Shown here one piece after another: positions 1 to 10,882 of a stretch of DNA of 64,000 nt. The position numbers were made by a program, and so were the translations under genes. This DNA is from Zingiber officinale (taxonomy: Eukaryota; Streptophyta; Magnoliopsida; Zingiberales; Zingiberaceae), in contig NC_055991.1 of NCBI RefSeq assembly GCF_018446385.1, positions 101,105,712-101,169,711 on the forward strand, given 5' to 3'. The notes under the pieces were generated by a model. The model ran no database searches and was not told the DNA's origin. It saw only the letters and a program-made list of their open reading frames with translations. Position 1 is the stretch's first letter. Each line of letters begins with the position of its first letter.

Positions 1-625
1 AGGACAAAGTGTCCAAGGTTAAGAAAGTTAGATTTGTAGGCCAAGTTTCACCAGGGGTGGACCGATGTGGCCTAGCCATTGTGAATGAGTCACCTAGGGA
101 GGTGACTAAGGTTAAGAGCTCTAGGGGGAGCTCAAGGAGTCAATTTAGGACCCATGGCCAATGGATCTCAAGGGGGTTTTACTTGGGAGTCTAGACAAGC
201 CATGGAATGTGCCAAGTAGTTTGAAGACGGACTTGAGTCTCAAACTTAGGGTTTTGGCACAATTAGTTTATGTTTCATGCAAGAAATATGACAATTGGGG
301 TCATATAGCATGGAAATTGGTTTTGGATGTATAAATGCCATATAAACCAATGCTAGGGATGCATTGTGGGTTAGTATGGGCAAATACATCAAGAGGAAGC
401 CAAAACTAGGACTTTAGGTCAAGGTTCAATTGAACTTTTTAGCTAGTTTTGTGTTTTGTGTCAATCTTGGGATTGGTGATAGATATATTTTTATATATAT
501 TTTTCCCAAGTAGACATGGGTAAAACAGACCTCTCCACAAAATTTGGGGATTTTTGGAGGTCTGTGGAATTATTGGTGCATTTCTGAAATTGGGTCAGAA
601 ATGCTGAAAAAGGCTGAAAAACTGT

Positions 626-692
626 GCCAGTCGACTGCAACTTTTAGCAGTCGACTGCACCAGTCGACTGCTAAAAGTTGCAGTCGACTGGC
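626..692. repeat. Perfect 32-bp inverted repeat with 3-nt loop
   Basis: Bases 626-657 and 661-692 are exact reverse complements, separated by CAC. Each arm holds two copies of the 10-bp palindrome CAGTCGACTG around an AACTTTTAG-type spacer. Further copies of the palindrome core occur at about 730-765. It would fold into a stable RNA or DNA hairpin. Confidence 0.9.
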
Positions 693-970
693 TGGAAACA
701 GAAGCATTCTGTTCGCTCGACCAGTAGCGACCAGTCGACTGGTAGTTCTTGCAGTCGACTGATACCAGTCTGAAATTGTTTTCAGCATTGAATTTTGACC
801 AAGTCAACTCATACAGGTGTATGAAATCCATGGGGGATTAATACATGAGTTTAGGGTCAATTGGAATGACAAGTTTTCAACAATTGGGATATTGTTGGAG
901 AACTTTTTGGATGTTAGGCAAAGGGGGAGAAGTAAGGTTTAGTTAGGAAAACCTGAAAGTACCTTTGTGT

Positions 971-1150
971 AGGGGGAGCCTTGGGATAGGTTCTTAAAAA
1001 GCCCGTTGTAAAAATCCTAGCTCAATGGAGAGCTTAGGTAAAGGGGGAGCCTTGGGATAGGTCCTTCAAAAGCCTTATGTGGAAAATCCTAGCTCAATAG
1101 GAGCTTAGGTGTAGGGGGAGCCTTGGGATAGGTTCTTAAAAAGCCCTATG
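971..1150 (+). repeat. 71-bp tandem repeat, about 2.5 copies
   Basis: Units starting AGGGGGAGCCTTGGGATAGG recur at 971, 1042 and 1113. Each unit contains CCTAGCTC...GAGCTTAGG, able to pair on itself. The repeat lies in the 3' untranslated interior of the copia element. Confidence 0.8.
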
Positions 1151-1164
1151 CATTGTTTTGGCGT

Positions 1165-1345
1165 TGTAAGTCCAAGTGTGTAGCCTTGGCATCGTAAGTC
1201 CATTCGGCGGTTGCCAAGTGTGTAGCTTTGGCAACGTAAGTCCATTCGGCGTTGTAAGTCCAAGTGTGTAGCCTTGGCATCGTAAGTCCATTCGGCGGTG
1301 TAAGTCCAAGTGTGTAGCCTTGGCAACGTAAGTCCATTTGTTTTA
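1165..1345 (+). repeat. Tandem repeat with CCAAG/CTTGG hairpins
   Basis: About four units alternate GTAAGTCCAAGTGTGTAGC, CTTGGC and CGTAAGTCCATTCGGCG segments. Each full unit pairs CCAAG with CTTGG across a short loop. A related AAGTCCAAG...CTTGG pattern is in the LTR scrap at 34468-34835. Confidence 0.8.
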
Positions 1346-1411
1346 GCATGTTTATTTGCTATATGTTTTCCCTAACTTAAACGTATTGCCAAACACCAAA
1401 AAGGGGGAGAT

Positions 1412-2453
1412 TGTTGGAGCAATCCCAATGGTCCGCGGGACCATGTGTTTTGGTGTTTGGGCAAAGGGTTTAAGTTAGGTTCACCCTTGTATTTGATATG
1501 TGTATTTGAGTTGTGCAGGTTTGCAGGATACACATATGACTCAGGTTGATGGCTTCGGGTCCGGTGAAGGATGGAGCATCCGAGGGACCGTGGACAAGGC
1601 AGCGAGGACAAGGGCCGAGGGAAGCGACTTCGAGGCATACGCGAAGGATGACATTGGGTACGAGCCGCGGGCTTGAATGCATCCGAGGGACGAGAGCCAA
1701 AGGAAGTAGGCTTGAAGGCAAAAGGTCAAAGCTGCAAAGGAAGAATCAAGTGAGTCATAAGGGTGAGGGTACGAGTGCACGAGACCTTGTACTCGGAGTA
1801 CAATCCTAGTTTTAGGGTTTTGTGGCGATCAGTAAGCCATCAGTGGCGATCTGTAGCGCCTCGTAGTAGCATCGTAGCACCATCGTAGCAAGATCTTGTG
1901 CGATCATCGCATGTTTTAGCGATCGTGCGATCGCGCCGATCGGCATCGAGCAGAATGTGTGGAATCGAGCCGCTGGGATGTAACGGTCCGAATTTCCAGA
2001 GGGCGCTGCATGTTTTAGCGATCGGTAGGCGTGGTTTTCAACCGTGGCCTATAAAACCAAAGCTTGGGAGCTTGGTTTGAGTTGACGAAATTAGTGGTGG
2101 GTAACCTCTAATTAGTAGTCAACTAGTGCCCTAGCAATCCAAGTGCTCTTGATCGAGTTGTGGTGAGGTTTCTCCACCGACAAGGAGGATTGTGCTAGCC
2201 GGAGTTTCCGGGGATTAATCCACCGACGGATTGAGGGATCGTCCACCTTACGGACACGCCGTGGAGTAGGAGCTTTATCTCCGAACCACGTAAATCGACG
2301 TGTGTTGGTTTGTTTGCTCTTTCTTATTCTTGTCTTTAGTTTAGCTTGTTTGTTTTGTATTTCCGCTGCGCAAGCTAACATCGTAGGAGAAGCGAGTATT
2401 TGGGGGCGCCGTCTATCCAACCCCCCTTCAAGCCGGCCGACCGATCCCCAACA
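1412..2453 (+). mobile_element. 3' LTR of a Ty1-copia element
   Basis: The 1,042-bp LTR begins TGTTGG and ends CCAACA, a 6-bp terminal inverted repeat, just after a polypurine tract. A TATA box (TATAAAA, 2050-2056) lies in its right half. It appears inserted only 34 bp before a gypsy LTR (2488). The 5-bp target copy would be ATAAC at 2454-2458, but the left partner is outside the window. Its U3 resembles the reversed fragment at 34468-34835. Confidence 0.8.
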
Positions 2454-3332
2454 ATAACCTCCTTTGACTTGACTTGAGGGGGAGATTTGTGATGCGGTGA
2501 TGATGAAGGGCCTCACCGTGCTATCACGGTAGAGGTCAAAGTTAAGACGGTCAACACATAGATGACATCGGCTGGTCGGGCGAAGCATGCCCCGACCGGG
2601 GGAGAAGACTCCGATCTGCCGTCACCTTTGACACAGGGAGCAATCAAGCAATCGACGCTCAAGGGAGACAATGTGCAGAAGCTGAGCCGAGCGGCTACCC
2701 TGCTCGACCAGACAACAGAGATGTGTGAAGAGTTCAACTTTGGTCGAGCGGCTACCCTGCTCGACCTGGCGACAGGTTTCGGCCGAGTGGTGACCCCGTT
2801 CGGCCTGACAGCATGCCTTTGCAATAACAAGGCGGAGCTTCGGTCAAGCAGACACACACTGAGGAACATCGAGGTTTCGGCCGACCAGACGGGGCACCCG
2901 GGCGGTGAAATTCAGGCCGAGCGGCCAACCCGATCGGCCTAGCAGTACACTCTTGATGATATCCAGTGATATCCTTTTGGGAGTTGGTGCCGTCGACACA
3001 GGGGACTGTCAGAAGATCGTACAGCGAAAGCTTCCATTATCACTTTAGAGATATGCTCGGCCTGTTAAGGTACTGTGTCAGGGACACTTTACTGACAAGT
3101 CTTTTCAGGAAAAGTTTTGAGAAGTGTGCTCACCTTGGGAAGCGTACGCGTGCGCTACTGGAACTCTATATAAAGGGGGGGGTCCAAGCATCAATGGGGG
3201 TATGTGATATTCACTGTTTACGCTACAGTTCTCTTATTGTTCCGCTTCATTCCTCATCGCCGGTGACTGACTTGAGTGTCGGAGGGCCAACGTTGAGAGC
3301 CCTTCCCTGGTTCGACACTGATGTAGTCTGTG

Positions 3333-3703
3333 TAGGGGTGGCAATTTTCCCCACGGGTTCGGGGCCCCGTGGGGAAAACCCGAACGGGGACGGGTTCGGG
3401 GAGTTAATTCGGGTATGGGTTCGGGTTCGGGGATTTTTAAAATCCCCGAAAATAAATCGGGGCGGGTATGGGTATGCTATCCCCATCCCCGAACCCGCCC
3501 CGATTTTAATAATAATAATAATGTTAATAATAATAATATAAGATAAAAAAAATCCCCTAATTACTAAACCCTACGTCTTCTGCCCTTTCCCATTCGACGC
3601 CGCTTCCTTCAATCCTTCGTCGCCGCTTCCTTCGTCGCCACTCCCTTTGACAGTTCGACGCCGCCGCTCCTTTCTTCTCGTCGAGCTCCACCGATGTCTC
3701 TCC
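3333..3703 (+). other. hAT left terminal region
   Basis: Noncoding. It contains the terminal inverted repeat, a block of CGGGTTCGGGG-type subterminal repeats that can pair with the block at 15593-15800, a (TAA)n microsatellite (3507-3538), and a GC-rich segment (TTCGTCGCCGCTTCC-like) that resumes at 10883 beyond the nested copia element. Confidence 0.75.
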
Positions 3704-4274
3704 TGTTAGGATCTTTCGTACGGCTAGAGAGGGGGGTGTGAATAGCCGCCCCAAATCGCTCTCGTTTCTTCCTACAATTAGGTTAGTCGCAGCGGAAAAT
3801 ACAAAGAAACGAAAGAGAAGAAAACCAAACCTTAACACGAGGATGTAACGAGGTTCGGAGATTAGGGCTCCTACTCCTCGGCGTGTCCGTAAGGTGGACG
3901 AGTCCGGTCAATCCGTCGGTGGATGAGTCCCCGGAGAACCGGCTAATATAATATACTCCTTGTGGGTGGAGAAACCTCGCCACAAACGTTTGCAACAGCA
4001 AACAAAGAGTACAAGAGCAGTAAGAAAAGCAATACAATATGAATACAATCGCACTCTACCAATTGCTTGCTTTCTTGTCGACTGGAGGTGAAGCAGCAAC
4101 TTCACGCGACGCCTACAACAGCAGGAACCCAGCCGGAAGCTCACGCGAAGCTTTGGAGGAGCTCAACAAAGCTCAAGCACAGCAGCACTTAGAACAGCAA
4201 GAAGGAAGAAGGAGAGATATTCGCACAGAAGATGCCTCGATCCTTTATACCGCGAAGAAGAAATGAAGAAACTA

Positions 4275-4640
4275 ACCGCTGTGTCGCGGTTAGAACCCGA
4301 TCGGTCTACGCACCGATCAGCCCTAAGCGCATGAGGCTTACTTGTCACCGATCGGTCCCGCACCGATCGGTGTCGCGATCGAAGCCCCGATCGGTGCGTG
4401 GACCGATCAGAACCTCTGATCGGTCCATAGACCGATCGGGCCGCTCCTCACGCCATCGATCTATTCTCGATCGGTCCGGGCATCGATCAAAGATGGGTGG
4501 ATCGGGCCGATCCACGGTTTTTCTCGCGAGGTTCCCGATCGGTCTCGGATCGATCGATTGCAACCGCGAGCCATCGATCCGATTCGATCGGTCACTGCAC
4601 CGATCAGGCAAACGCAGATCACCGGATCTGGCCACGGCAT
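4275..4640. repeat. Dispersed GATCGGTC / GACCGATC inverted words
   Basis: About ten facing pairs such as GATCGGTCCATAGACCGATC can form 8-bp stems with 4-nt loops. The same block recurs in the sister LTR at 9545-9900, and three similar pairs are in the interior at 6226-6318. The words give rise to Ser-Asp-Arg-rich spurious reading frames on both strands. Confidence 0.8.
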
Positions 4641-4702
4641 CGATCCAACTCCTTTAGAGTGCCCTCTCTAACCTAGTTCGAGAACGAGCCACCGAGCCCT
4701 CT

Positions 4703-5335
4703 CCGACTCCATATGCCAAGCTTCACCACTTGGACTTCTCAACACCGGATGTCCGATCACCCTTGATCCATCCGGATTTTCCCTTGCCGGCTTCACTCAC
4801 CAGGACTTTCCACCGGCTTCACTCACCAGGATTTCACACCGCCTAACATCCCGCTTAGGACTTTCTCATTCACCTAGCTTCACTCACTAGGATTTTCACC
4901 GGCTTCACTCACCAGGATTTCACCTGGCTTCACTCACCAGACTTTTCCGCATCTGGCTTCACTCACCAGACTTTCCCTTGCCGCTTCACTCACCAGGACT
5001 TCCAACCGCCTAACATCCTCAGTCTTTCCACCGCCCGGCTTCACTCACCGGACTTTCCAACCGCCTAACATCCCAGTTAGGACTTTCCACCGCCTTCCTA
5101 CTCAGACTTCTCCGTGCCAAGTCTTCATACTTGGACTTTTCCGTGCCAAGTCTCCATACTTGGACTTTTCCGTGCCAAGCTCCCTGACTTTTCCATACTT
5201 GGACTTTTCCAGTGCCAAGCTCCCTGCTTGGACTTTTCCGTTGCCAAGTCTCCATACTTGGACTTTTCCAGTGCCAAGCTCCCTGCTTGGACTTTTCCGT
5301 TGCCAAGTCTCCATACTTGGACTTTTTCCCGAATC
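4703..5335. repeat. Hairpin array with variable stems, LTR copy 1
   Basis: About twenty consecutive short hairpins are joined by an ACTTTTCC/ACTTTCC linker. In the left part the loop is CTTCACTCA and the stems are CCTAG/CTAGG, CTGG/CCAG, CCGG/CCGG; CCTAAC/GTTAGG units are interspersed. In the right part (from about 5115) loops are CTCCAT or TCCCT with stems CCAAGT/ACTTGG and CCAAGC/GCTTGG alternating. Loop and linker are conserved while stem sequence varies in paired fashion. Confidence 0.85.
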
Positions 5336-5578
5336 AGGTCAACCAGGTCAACCTTGACCTACGGTTGCACCAATAATCTCCCAAACATCTATTCTTGTCC
5401 CATATCAAGAATAGAACTCTCTCACGAGTGTCAAACATCAACATGCAACACAACTAGGTCAACCTTGACCTAAGGTTGCACCGACAATCTTCCCAAGTCA
5501 AACATCAAAATACACCTCGAGTCAAGTCAACTCGAGTCGGGTCAACCAGGTCAACCTTGACCTAAGGTTGCACCAACA

Positions 5579-7435
5579 ATCTCCCCCTTTTTGATGTTTG
5601 ACAAAACCATAATCAAGTTAGGTTAACCCGATAACCTAACTTAGGTTTTCCAACCATCTTCCAATGTCCAATGTTCTTTCCTTGAACATTCTCTAGATAT
5701 TCTCCCTTAGGTTAACCTGATAACCTAACTTGGGTTCTCTAATAATTCTCCCCCTTTTTGACACACATCAAAAAGTATTCCAATGTTCTTCCTCGAACAT
5801 TCCTTGACAATCTTCCCCTAGCTTAGGTTAAACCGATAACCTAACTTGGGTTCTCCAATAATTCTCCAATGAACACTCTCCCCTTTTTGACACACATCAA
5901 AAAGAATAAGGAGGGTATCAAGGTCAAGAGTTTCTTCCTAATGAAAGTCCCATACCTTTCATTGAAACTCTTATTTTCCCCTTGATACTAAGCTCAACAG
6001 TCCACTTAGTGATAATCCCATATCACTAATCCTCAAGGAGTAAAACCCTAAAAGTCAACTCCCTTGACTAATAGTTAAAACTCCCCCTAAAGGCCAACTC
6101 CCCTTGACCATTGCACCAACAATGTCTTGGAGAGTTTCAAACCTTTAGAAATCTAAAACCAACTTTCACCGAAATTTCAGACATGCAGTCGAATTTCAGC
6201 ACATTGGCACGCTATCAGACCTCACTGGATCGGTCACCAGACCGATCCACAGCACTCTGGATCGGTCCAGTGACCGATCCAGCCCTCCCTGGATCGGTCC
6301 AGCGACCGATCCAGACACTGATCACAGGGATTTCTGATTTTTCCTCTCCCGAAATTCAGAAACCCCTAATAAATTCCAGAAAATTCGAAAAATTGTGAAA
6401 TTTTGAGGATACATTCCTCATATCATACACTACCATGGAAAAATAATTTTCTATGAAAATAGTTTCCATTTTCAAATCTTGATACAAAGTTCAACCACTT
6501 TGAAATAGTTCAAAGTTTTAACTCAACTTTGTATCACAAAGTTCAATGATGAATGCTATCACTAGGAAAGCTTCATCAAGGTTTTTCAAATCAATTTTAA
6601 AATGCTTTTAAAACCATTTGAATTTAGGACCATAATCTTAGGGCTAAATGTACATGACTTGTGCATAAGCTTTCCCTATGATCCTCCATTTCTTGAATTA
6701 GGGTCATCTAGGTACAAGAATTATGCACCTTGATCCTAACTCATGATCCTAATATCTCACACACATCTAAAGTGTATCAAACCACATTCAAGTCAATTTG
6801 ATGTGAGATATGGGTTAAGGTCAACTTAGGCTAAGTTCTCATGCATTTTCTAAACATCAATTTGATCTCAATATCAAAATGTGTTTTTCCTTAAATCAAT
6901 TACATTGATTATAATGCAAGAGATGATGACATGGCATATAATGATATCATAGGTAAAAACATGTGCCAATGTCATGATGTCATGGCATAAAGTTTGAAAA
7001 CTTAAATAAAGCATGACATATAAACTAGCCTAGCACTATCATGACATTTCAAATGATGATAAAACTAAACATGATGTCATGACATGTCATACGGCAAACA
7101 ACCATGGTAAGTTAACACAAATAAAATACCTAGATTACCTATCTAAGTATCCTTAATCTCTTAGTTAACTTAAATTCTAATCCTAGATTGCCCATATATC
7201 CCTAAGAGAAACCAAAATCCCAATTATGGTTTTTCTCTAGGTTTCTTAAATTGTGCCAAATAAGATTAAAATATTCTCACTTTGGCACACTTTACTCTTC
7301 CAAGGAGTGAATGATAAAGATTATCCCCTTTCATTTTCAAAGGTTCCCAAAAACCTTGAAAATGCTCCTTGAGTGTCAATTTCCTCAAAGTTGGGTTAAC
7401 TACCCTTCTTATTGAGTTGACACTCTCTAACCCAT
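5579..7435 (-). other. Noncoding 3' interior of gag-only element
   Basis: No coding similarity was seen. It begins with the reverse-complemented polypurine tract (5579-5592). Another ATTCTCCCCCTTTTTGAC stretch follows near 5747. Three GGATCGGTC...GACCGATCC hairpins lie at 6226-6318. The rest is AT-rich unique-looking sequence between the end of gag and the 3' LTR. Confidence 0.6.
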
Positions 7436-8926
7436 CTATGGGGTAGAGAAAATGCTCCTAGGAACCCAATACCTACTTGAGCTCATTGGGTTCACTAAAA
7501 ATTCACTAGGGATGACTTCCCTAGCAACCCTCCTAATGACCCTCTTAGGCTTTAAAGCCTTGGTCATTTGGGTCTCATCAAGATCAACTCTAGGGGTGAC
7601 TCCCCTTGTGACCTTGGTGGTGGTCTTCCTAGCCCTAGGTTTTGTTCCATAATCGAATGGAACATTATGATAGGTGGGCTTGACCATTTGGGACTTAGGT
7701 TTGTGACCCAAACCTTTCTTGTCCTTGGGCTTTGGTTTTTGACCCTTAAACCCTAGAGATGACTTCTCCATGTTTTTAAGAGCCTTTTCTAAAGTATCAA
7801 GTCTTGACCTCAAGACTTGATTCTCCTTCTCTAATACCTCAATTTTTGATTTGTCATTTTTCTTTGAGGTATTCCTAGGCATGTGTCTAGTTGTTTTGGG
7901 GTTTCTACCTAGGTTCTCCTTAGCCTTAGATGAGTTAATTCTAGGGTTAGCATTTCTAGAATTGTTCTTATCTAGGCTAACATGTTTGGCACCTAAGCAT
8001 GTGTATCGATTTCTAATGTTATCATGCTTATCATTATTGACTAGTGCAATAAAATTTCTAGCATGCATCTTACTAGTATTGCACGAATGAGACTTAAATG
8101 ATACCTTAGGGTTTGCCTTAGCTCCCCCTATAGAAGTGCTCGGTCTCTTGCCCTTGTGAGGTTGCCTCCCCCTCGGACAATGGCTCCTATAGTGTCCCCT
8201 TTGCTTGCATTGGAAGCACACGATGTGCTCCTTGCCCTTGCGTTTCGGGACTCTGGCTTCCTTGACCTTTGGCGCCGGTGGAGTCTTTCTTACCCTCTTT
8301 GGACACTTACTCTTGTAGTGCCCAATTCCCTACACTCAAAACACATTATATGCAATTTACTTGAACTTAAAGTGTTTGAGTTACCTAGGATTGAGGATGA
8401 ATGGATGTTCTCTTCTTCATCCCTCCCGGAGGTAGAAGCTTCTTCTTCGTGCTCCGAACTTGAGCAAGAGGAACTCTCCTCCTCTTCTTCCTTGGATGTT
8501 GAGTAGCCCTCAACTCCCAATTTGCTCTCCATGATGTGAGCTACTTGGCTCACTAGGCTCCTCTTCATGGCTTGAAGTGGAGCTCTCCTCATGGTACTTG
8601 GCCAAGTTATCCCACAATTCCTTGGCATTGTTGTATTTACCTATCTTACACAAAATATTAGTAGGTAATGAAAATTCAATTGTTTTAGTTACCTCATTGT
8701 TGATCGTGGATTGGTGGACTTGTTCCTTCGTCCACTTGTTCTTCTCTAGAGGCTCTCCTTCTTTATCCATTGGAGGAGAAAACCCTTCTTGTACACAAAA
8801 CCAGTTCAACATATTAGTCCTAAGAAAATACATCATCCTTACCTTCCAATATGTGAAGTTGTCGTTGTAGAAGGGTGGAATCGTGATGTCTTCTCCGAAT
8901 TGATCCATCTCTAGCTTTGCTCCCAC
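7436..8926 (-). pseudogene. Degenerate copia gag
   Basis: The minus-strand frame starting at 8926 gives an N-terminal copia Gag region: MGAKLEMDQFGEDITIPPF, then YWKVRMMYFL, then AKELWDNLAKYHEE. A frame change near 8560-8620 leads into an acidic Ser/Glu-rich tract and a first zinc knuckle beginning CFECRELG, which is itself broken near 8310. The frame from 8221 carries a complete second knuckle, CFQCKQRGHYRSHC, then a basic tail and a coiled-coil (KIEVLEKENQVLRSRL). The central Gag segment that follows the ELHE-like motif in the Gag at 42536-44203 is missing, so the capsid-like part is internally deleted. Gag would form the particle and bind RNA. The gene is now non-functional in this copy. 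Confidence 0.8.
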
Positions 8927-8954
8927 GGGTGTTGATCCGACGAAGAGCGTCCTC

Positions 8955-8966
8955 GCTCTGATACCA
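8955..8966 (-). promoter_or_regulatory. tRNA-iMet primer binding site (reverse strand)
   Basis: Plus-strand GCTCTGATACCA reads TGGTATCAGAGC on the minus strand, the usual copia primer site complementary to the 3' end of initiator tRNA-Met. It is 2 nt inside the 5' LTR edge at 8969 and fixes the element as minus-strand. Confidence 0.9.
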
Positions 8967-8968
8967 CT

Positions 8969-10877
8969 TGTTAGGATCCTTTGAACGGCTAGAGAGGGGG
9001 TGTGAATAGCCGACCCAAATCGCTCGCGTTTCTTCCTACAATTAGGTTAGTGCAGCGGAAAATACAAAGAAACGAAAGAGAAGAAAAACAAACCTTAACA
9101 CAAGGATGTAACGAGGTTCGGAGATTAGGGCTCCTACTCCTCGGCGTGTCCGTAAGGTGGACGAGTCCAGTCAATCCGTCGGTGGATGAGTCCCTGGAGA
9201 ACCGGCTAATATAATATACTCCTTGTGGGTGGAGAAACCTCGCCACAAACGTTTGCAACAGCAAACAAAGAGTACAAGAGCAGTAAGAAAAGCAATACAA
9301 TATGAATACAATAGCACTCTACCAATTGCTTGCTTTCTTGTCGACTGGAGGTGAAGCAGCAACTTCACGCGACGCCTACAACAGCAGGAAACCAGCCGGA
9401 AGCTCACGCGAAGCTCTGGCGGAGCCCAACAAAGCTCAAGCACAGCAGCACTTAGAACAGCAAGAAGGAAGAAGGAGATTTATTCGCACGTAAGATGCCT
9501 CGATCCTTTATACCGCGAAGAAAGCGAAGAAACACAGTTGTGTCGCAACGGTTAGAACCTGATCGGTCTGCACCGATCAGCCCAGGCGCATGAGGCTTCG
9601 CTTGTCACCGATCGGTCCCGCATCGATCGGTGTCGCGATCAAGCCCGATCGGTCGTGGACCGATCGGAACCTCCTGATCGGTCCATAGACCGATCAGCTC
9701 ATCCCAGACCATCCAGTCGCGATCAGAGAGTCAGCGAGTTGGATCGGTCCGCCGACCGATCCACGGTTTTCTCGCGAGGTTCCCGATCGGTCTCCGCATC
9801 GATCAGATTGCAACTCGCGAGCCATCGATCGATTCGATCGGTCACCGCACCGATCGTGGCAAACGCAGATACCGGATCGGCCACGGCACCGATCCAACTC
9901 CTCGGTTTAGAGTGCCCTCTCTAACCTAGTTCGGAGAACGAGCTACCGAGCCCTCTCCGACTCCATATGCCAAGCTTCACTCACTTGGACTTCTCAACAC
10001 CGGATGTCCGATCACCCTTGATCCATCCGGATTTTCCTTGCCCGGCTTCACTCACGGGACTTTCCACCACTCACCAGGATTTCACACCGCCTAACATCCC
10101 AGCTAGGACTTTCTCATTCACCTAGCTTCACTCACTAGGATTTTCACCGCTTCACTCACCGATTTCCAATCTCGGCTTCACTCACTGACTTTTACATGCG
10201 GCTTCACTCACCAGACTTTCCTTGCCTCGGCTTCACTCACCAGACTTCCAACCGCCTAACATCCCTAGGATCCCGCTTCACTCACTGGGACTTTCCAACC
10301 GCCTAACATCCCAGTTAGGACTTTCCACGCCGGCTTCACTACTGAGACTTCTCCGTGCCAAGTCTTCATACTTGGACTTTTCCTGCCAAGTCTCCATACT
10401 TGGACTTTTGCCAAGCTCGCTTGGACTTTTCCGATGCCAAGTCTCCATACTTGGACTTTTCCTGCCAAGCTCCCTGCTTGACTTTTCGCCAAGTCTCCAT
10501 ACTTGACTTTTCGCCAAGCTCCCTGCTTGGACTTTTCCAGTGCCAAGTCTCCATACTTGGACTTTTCCAGTGCCAAGCTCCCTGCTTGGACTTTTCCGTT
10601 GCCAAGTCTCCATACTTGGACTTTTTCCCGAATCAGGTCAACCAGGTCAACCTTGACCTACGGTTGCACCAATAATCTCCCAAACATCTATTCTTGTCCC
10701 ATATCAAGAATAGAACTCTCTCACGAGTGTCAAACATCAACATGCAACACAACTAGGTCAACCTTGACCTAAGGTTGCACCGACAATCTTCCCAAGTCAA
10801 ACATCAAAATACAACTCGAGTCAAGTCAACTCGAGTCGGGTCAACCAGGTCAACCTTGACCTAAGGTTGCACCAACA
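8969..10877 (-). repeat. 5' LTR of gag-only copia element (reverse strand)
   Basis: This is 1,909 bp, partner of 3704-5578, with the same TGTTAGG and CACCAACA ends and a sense-strand TATA box at plus 9505-9512. The two LTRs are highly similar outside the repeat arrays. The arrays (9545-9900 and 9966-10630) differ by many small deletions. Confidence 0.9.
9966..10630. repeat. Hairpin array with variable stems, LTR copy 2
   Basis: Same unit plan as 4703-5335, with CTTCACTCA loops then CTCCAT/TCCCT loops. Several linkers and stem ends are shortened, for example ACTTTTCG joined straight to CCAAG, and some stems have lost a base (GCTTG in place of GCTTGG). Confidence 0.85.
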
Positions 10878-10882
10878 TCTCC

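Larger units (their letters stand above)
1..1411 (+). mobile_element. 3' internal noncoding part of a copia element
   Basis: This stretch leads directly into an LTR at 1412 through a purine tract (AAAAAGGGGGAGAT, ending 1411), so it is the untranslated 3' interior of an element whose coding part lies left of the window. No coding similarity was recognised; the small open frames here are repeat artefacts. It holds a perfect long hairpin (626-692), a 71-bp tandem repeat (971-1150) and a hairpin-bearing tandem repeat (1165-1345). Confidence 0.6.
3704..5578 (-). repeat. 3' LTR of gag-only copia element (reverse strand)
   Basis: This is 1,875 bp, reading TGTTAGG...GCACCAACA on the plus strand. 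In the sense (minus) direction a long hairpin array (5335 to 4703) and a GATCGGTC-rich block (4640 to 4275) come first, then a TATA box (TATAAAGG, plus 4242-4249). The arrays therefore lie in U3. Confidence 0.9.
3704..10877 (-). mobile_element. Gag-only copia retrotransposon (TR-GAG type)
   Basis: Two LTRs (3704-5578 and 8969-10877) enclose a 3.4-kb interior, with the 5-bp duplication TCTCC on both sides (3699-3703 and 10878-10882). On the minus strand the interior runs PBS (8955-8966), a broken gag (8926 to 7436), noncoding DNA, polypurine tract (5592 to 5579). No protease, integrase or reverse transcriptase is visible, so the element must have moved using enzymes from a relative. It is inserted in the hAT. 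Confidence 0.9.

Noticed and set aside
1105..1349. Overlapping minus-strand open frames
   Set aside because: They are produced by the tandem repeat; the peptides are repetitive and lack any domain.
2112..2588. 158-codon minus-strand open frame
   Set aside because: It runs across the LTR end and into the next element, antisense to both, so it is accidental.
4232..4657. Arg/Ser/Asp-rich open frames on both strands
   Set aside because: They are translations of the GATCGGTC repeat, present in every frame.
5019..5473. Open frames over the hairpin array on both strands (repeated at 10265-10675)
   Set aside because: Repeat-derived peptides; reading frame is not maintained between the two LTR copies.
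7452..8870. Plus-strand hydrophobic frames that resemble membrane proteins
   Set aside because: They are the antisense of the gag pseudogene, whose zinc knuckles fix the true strand.
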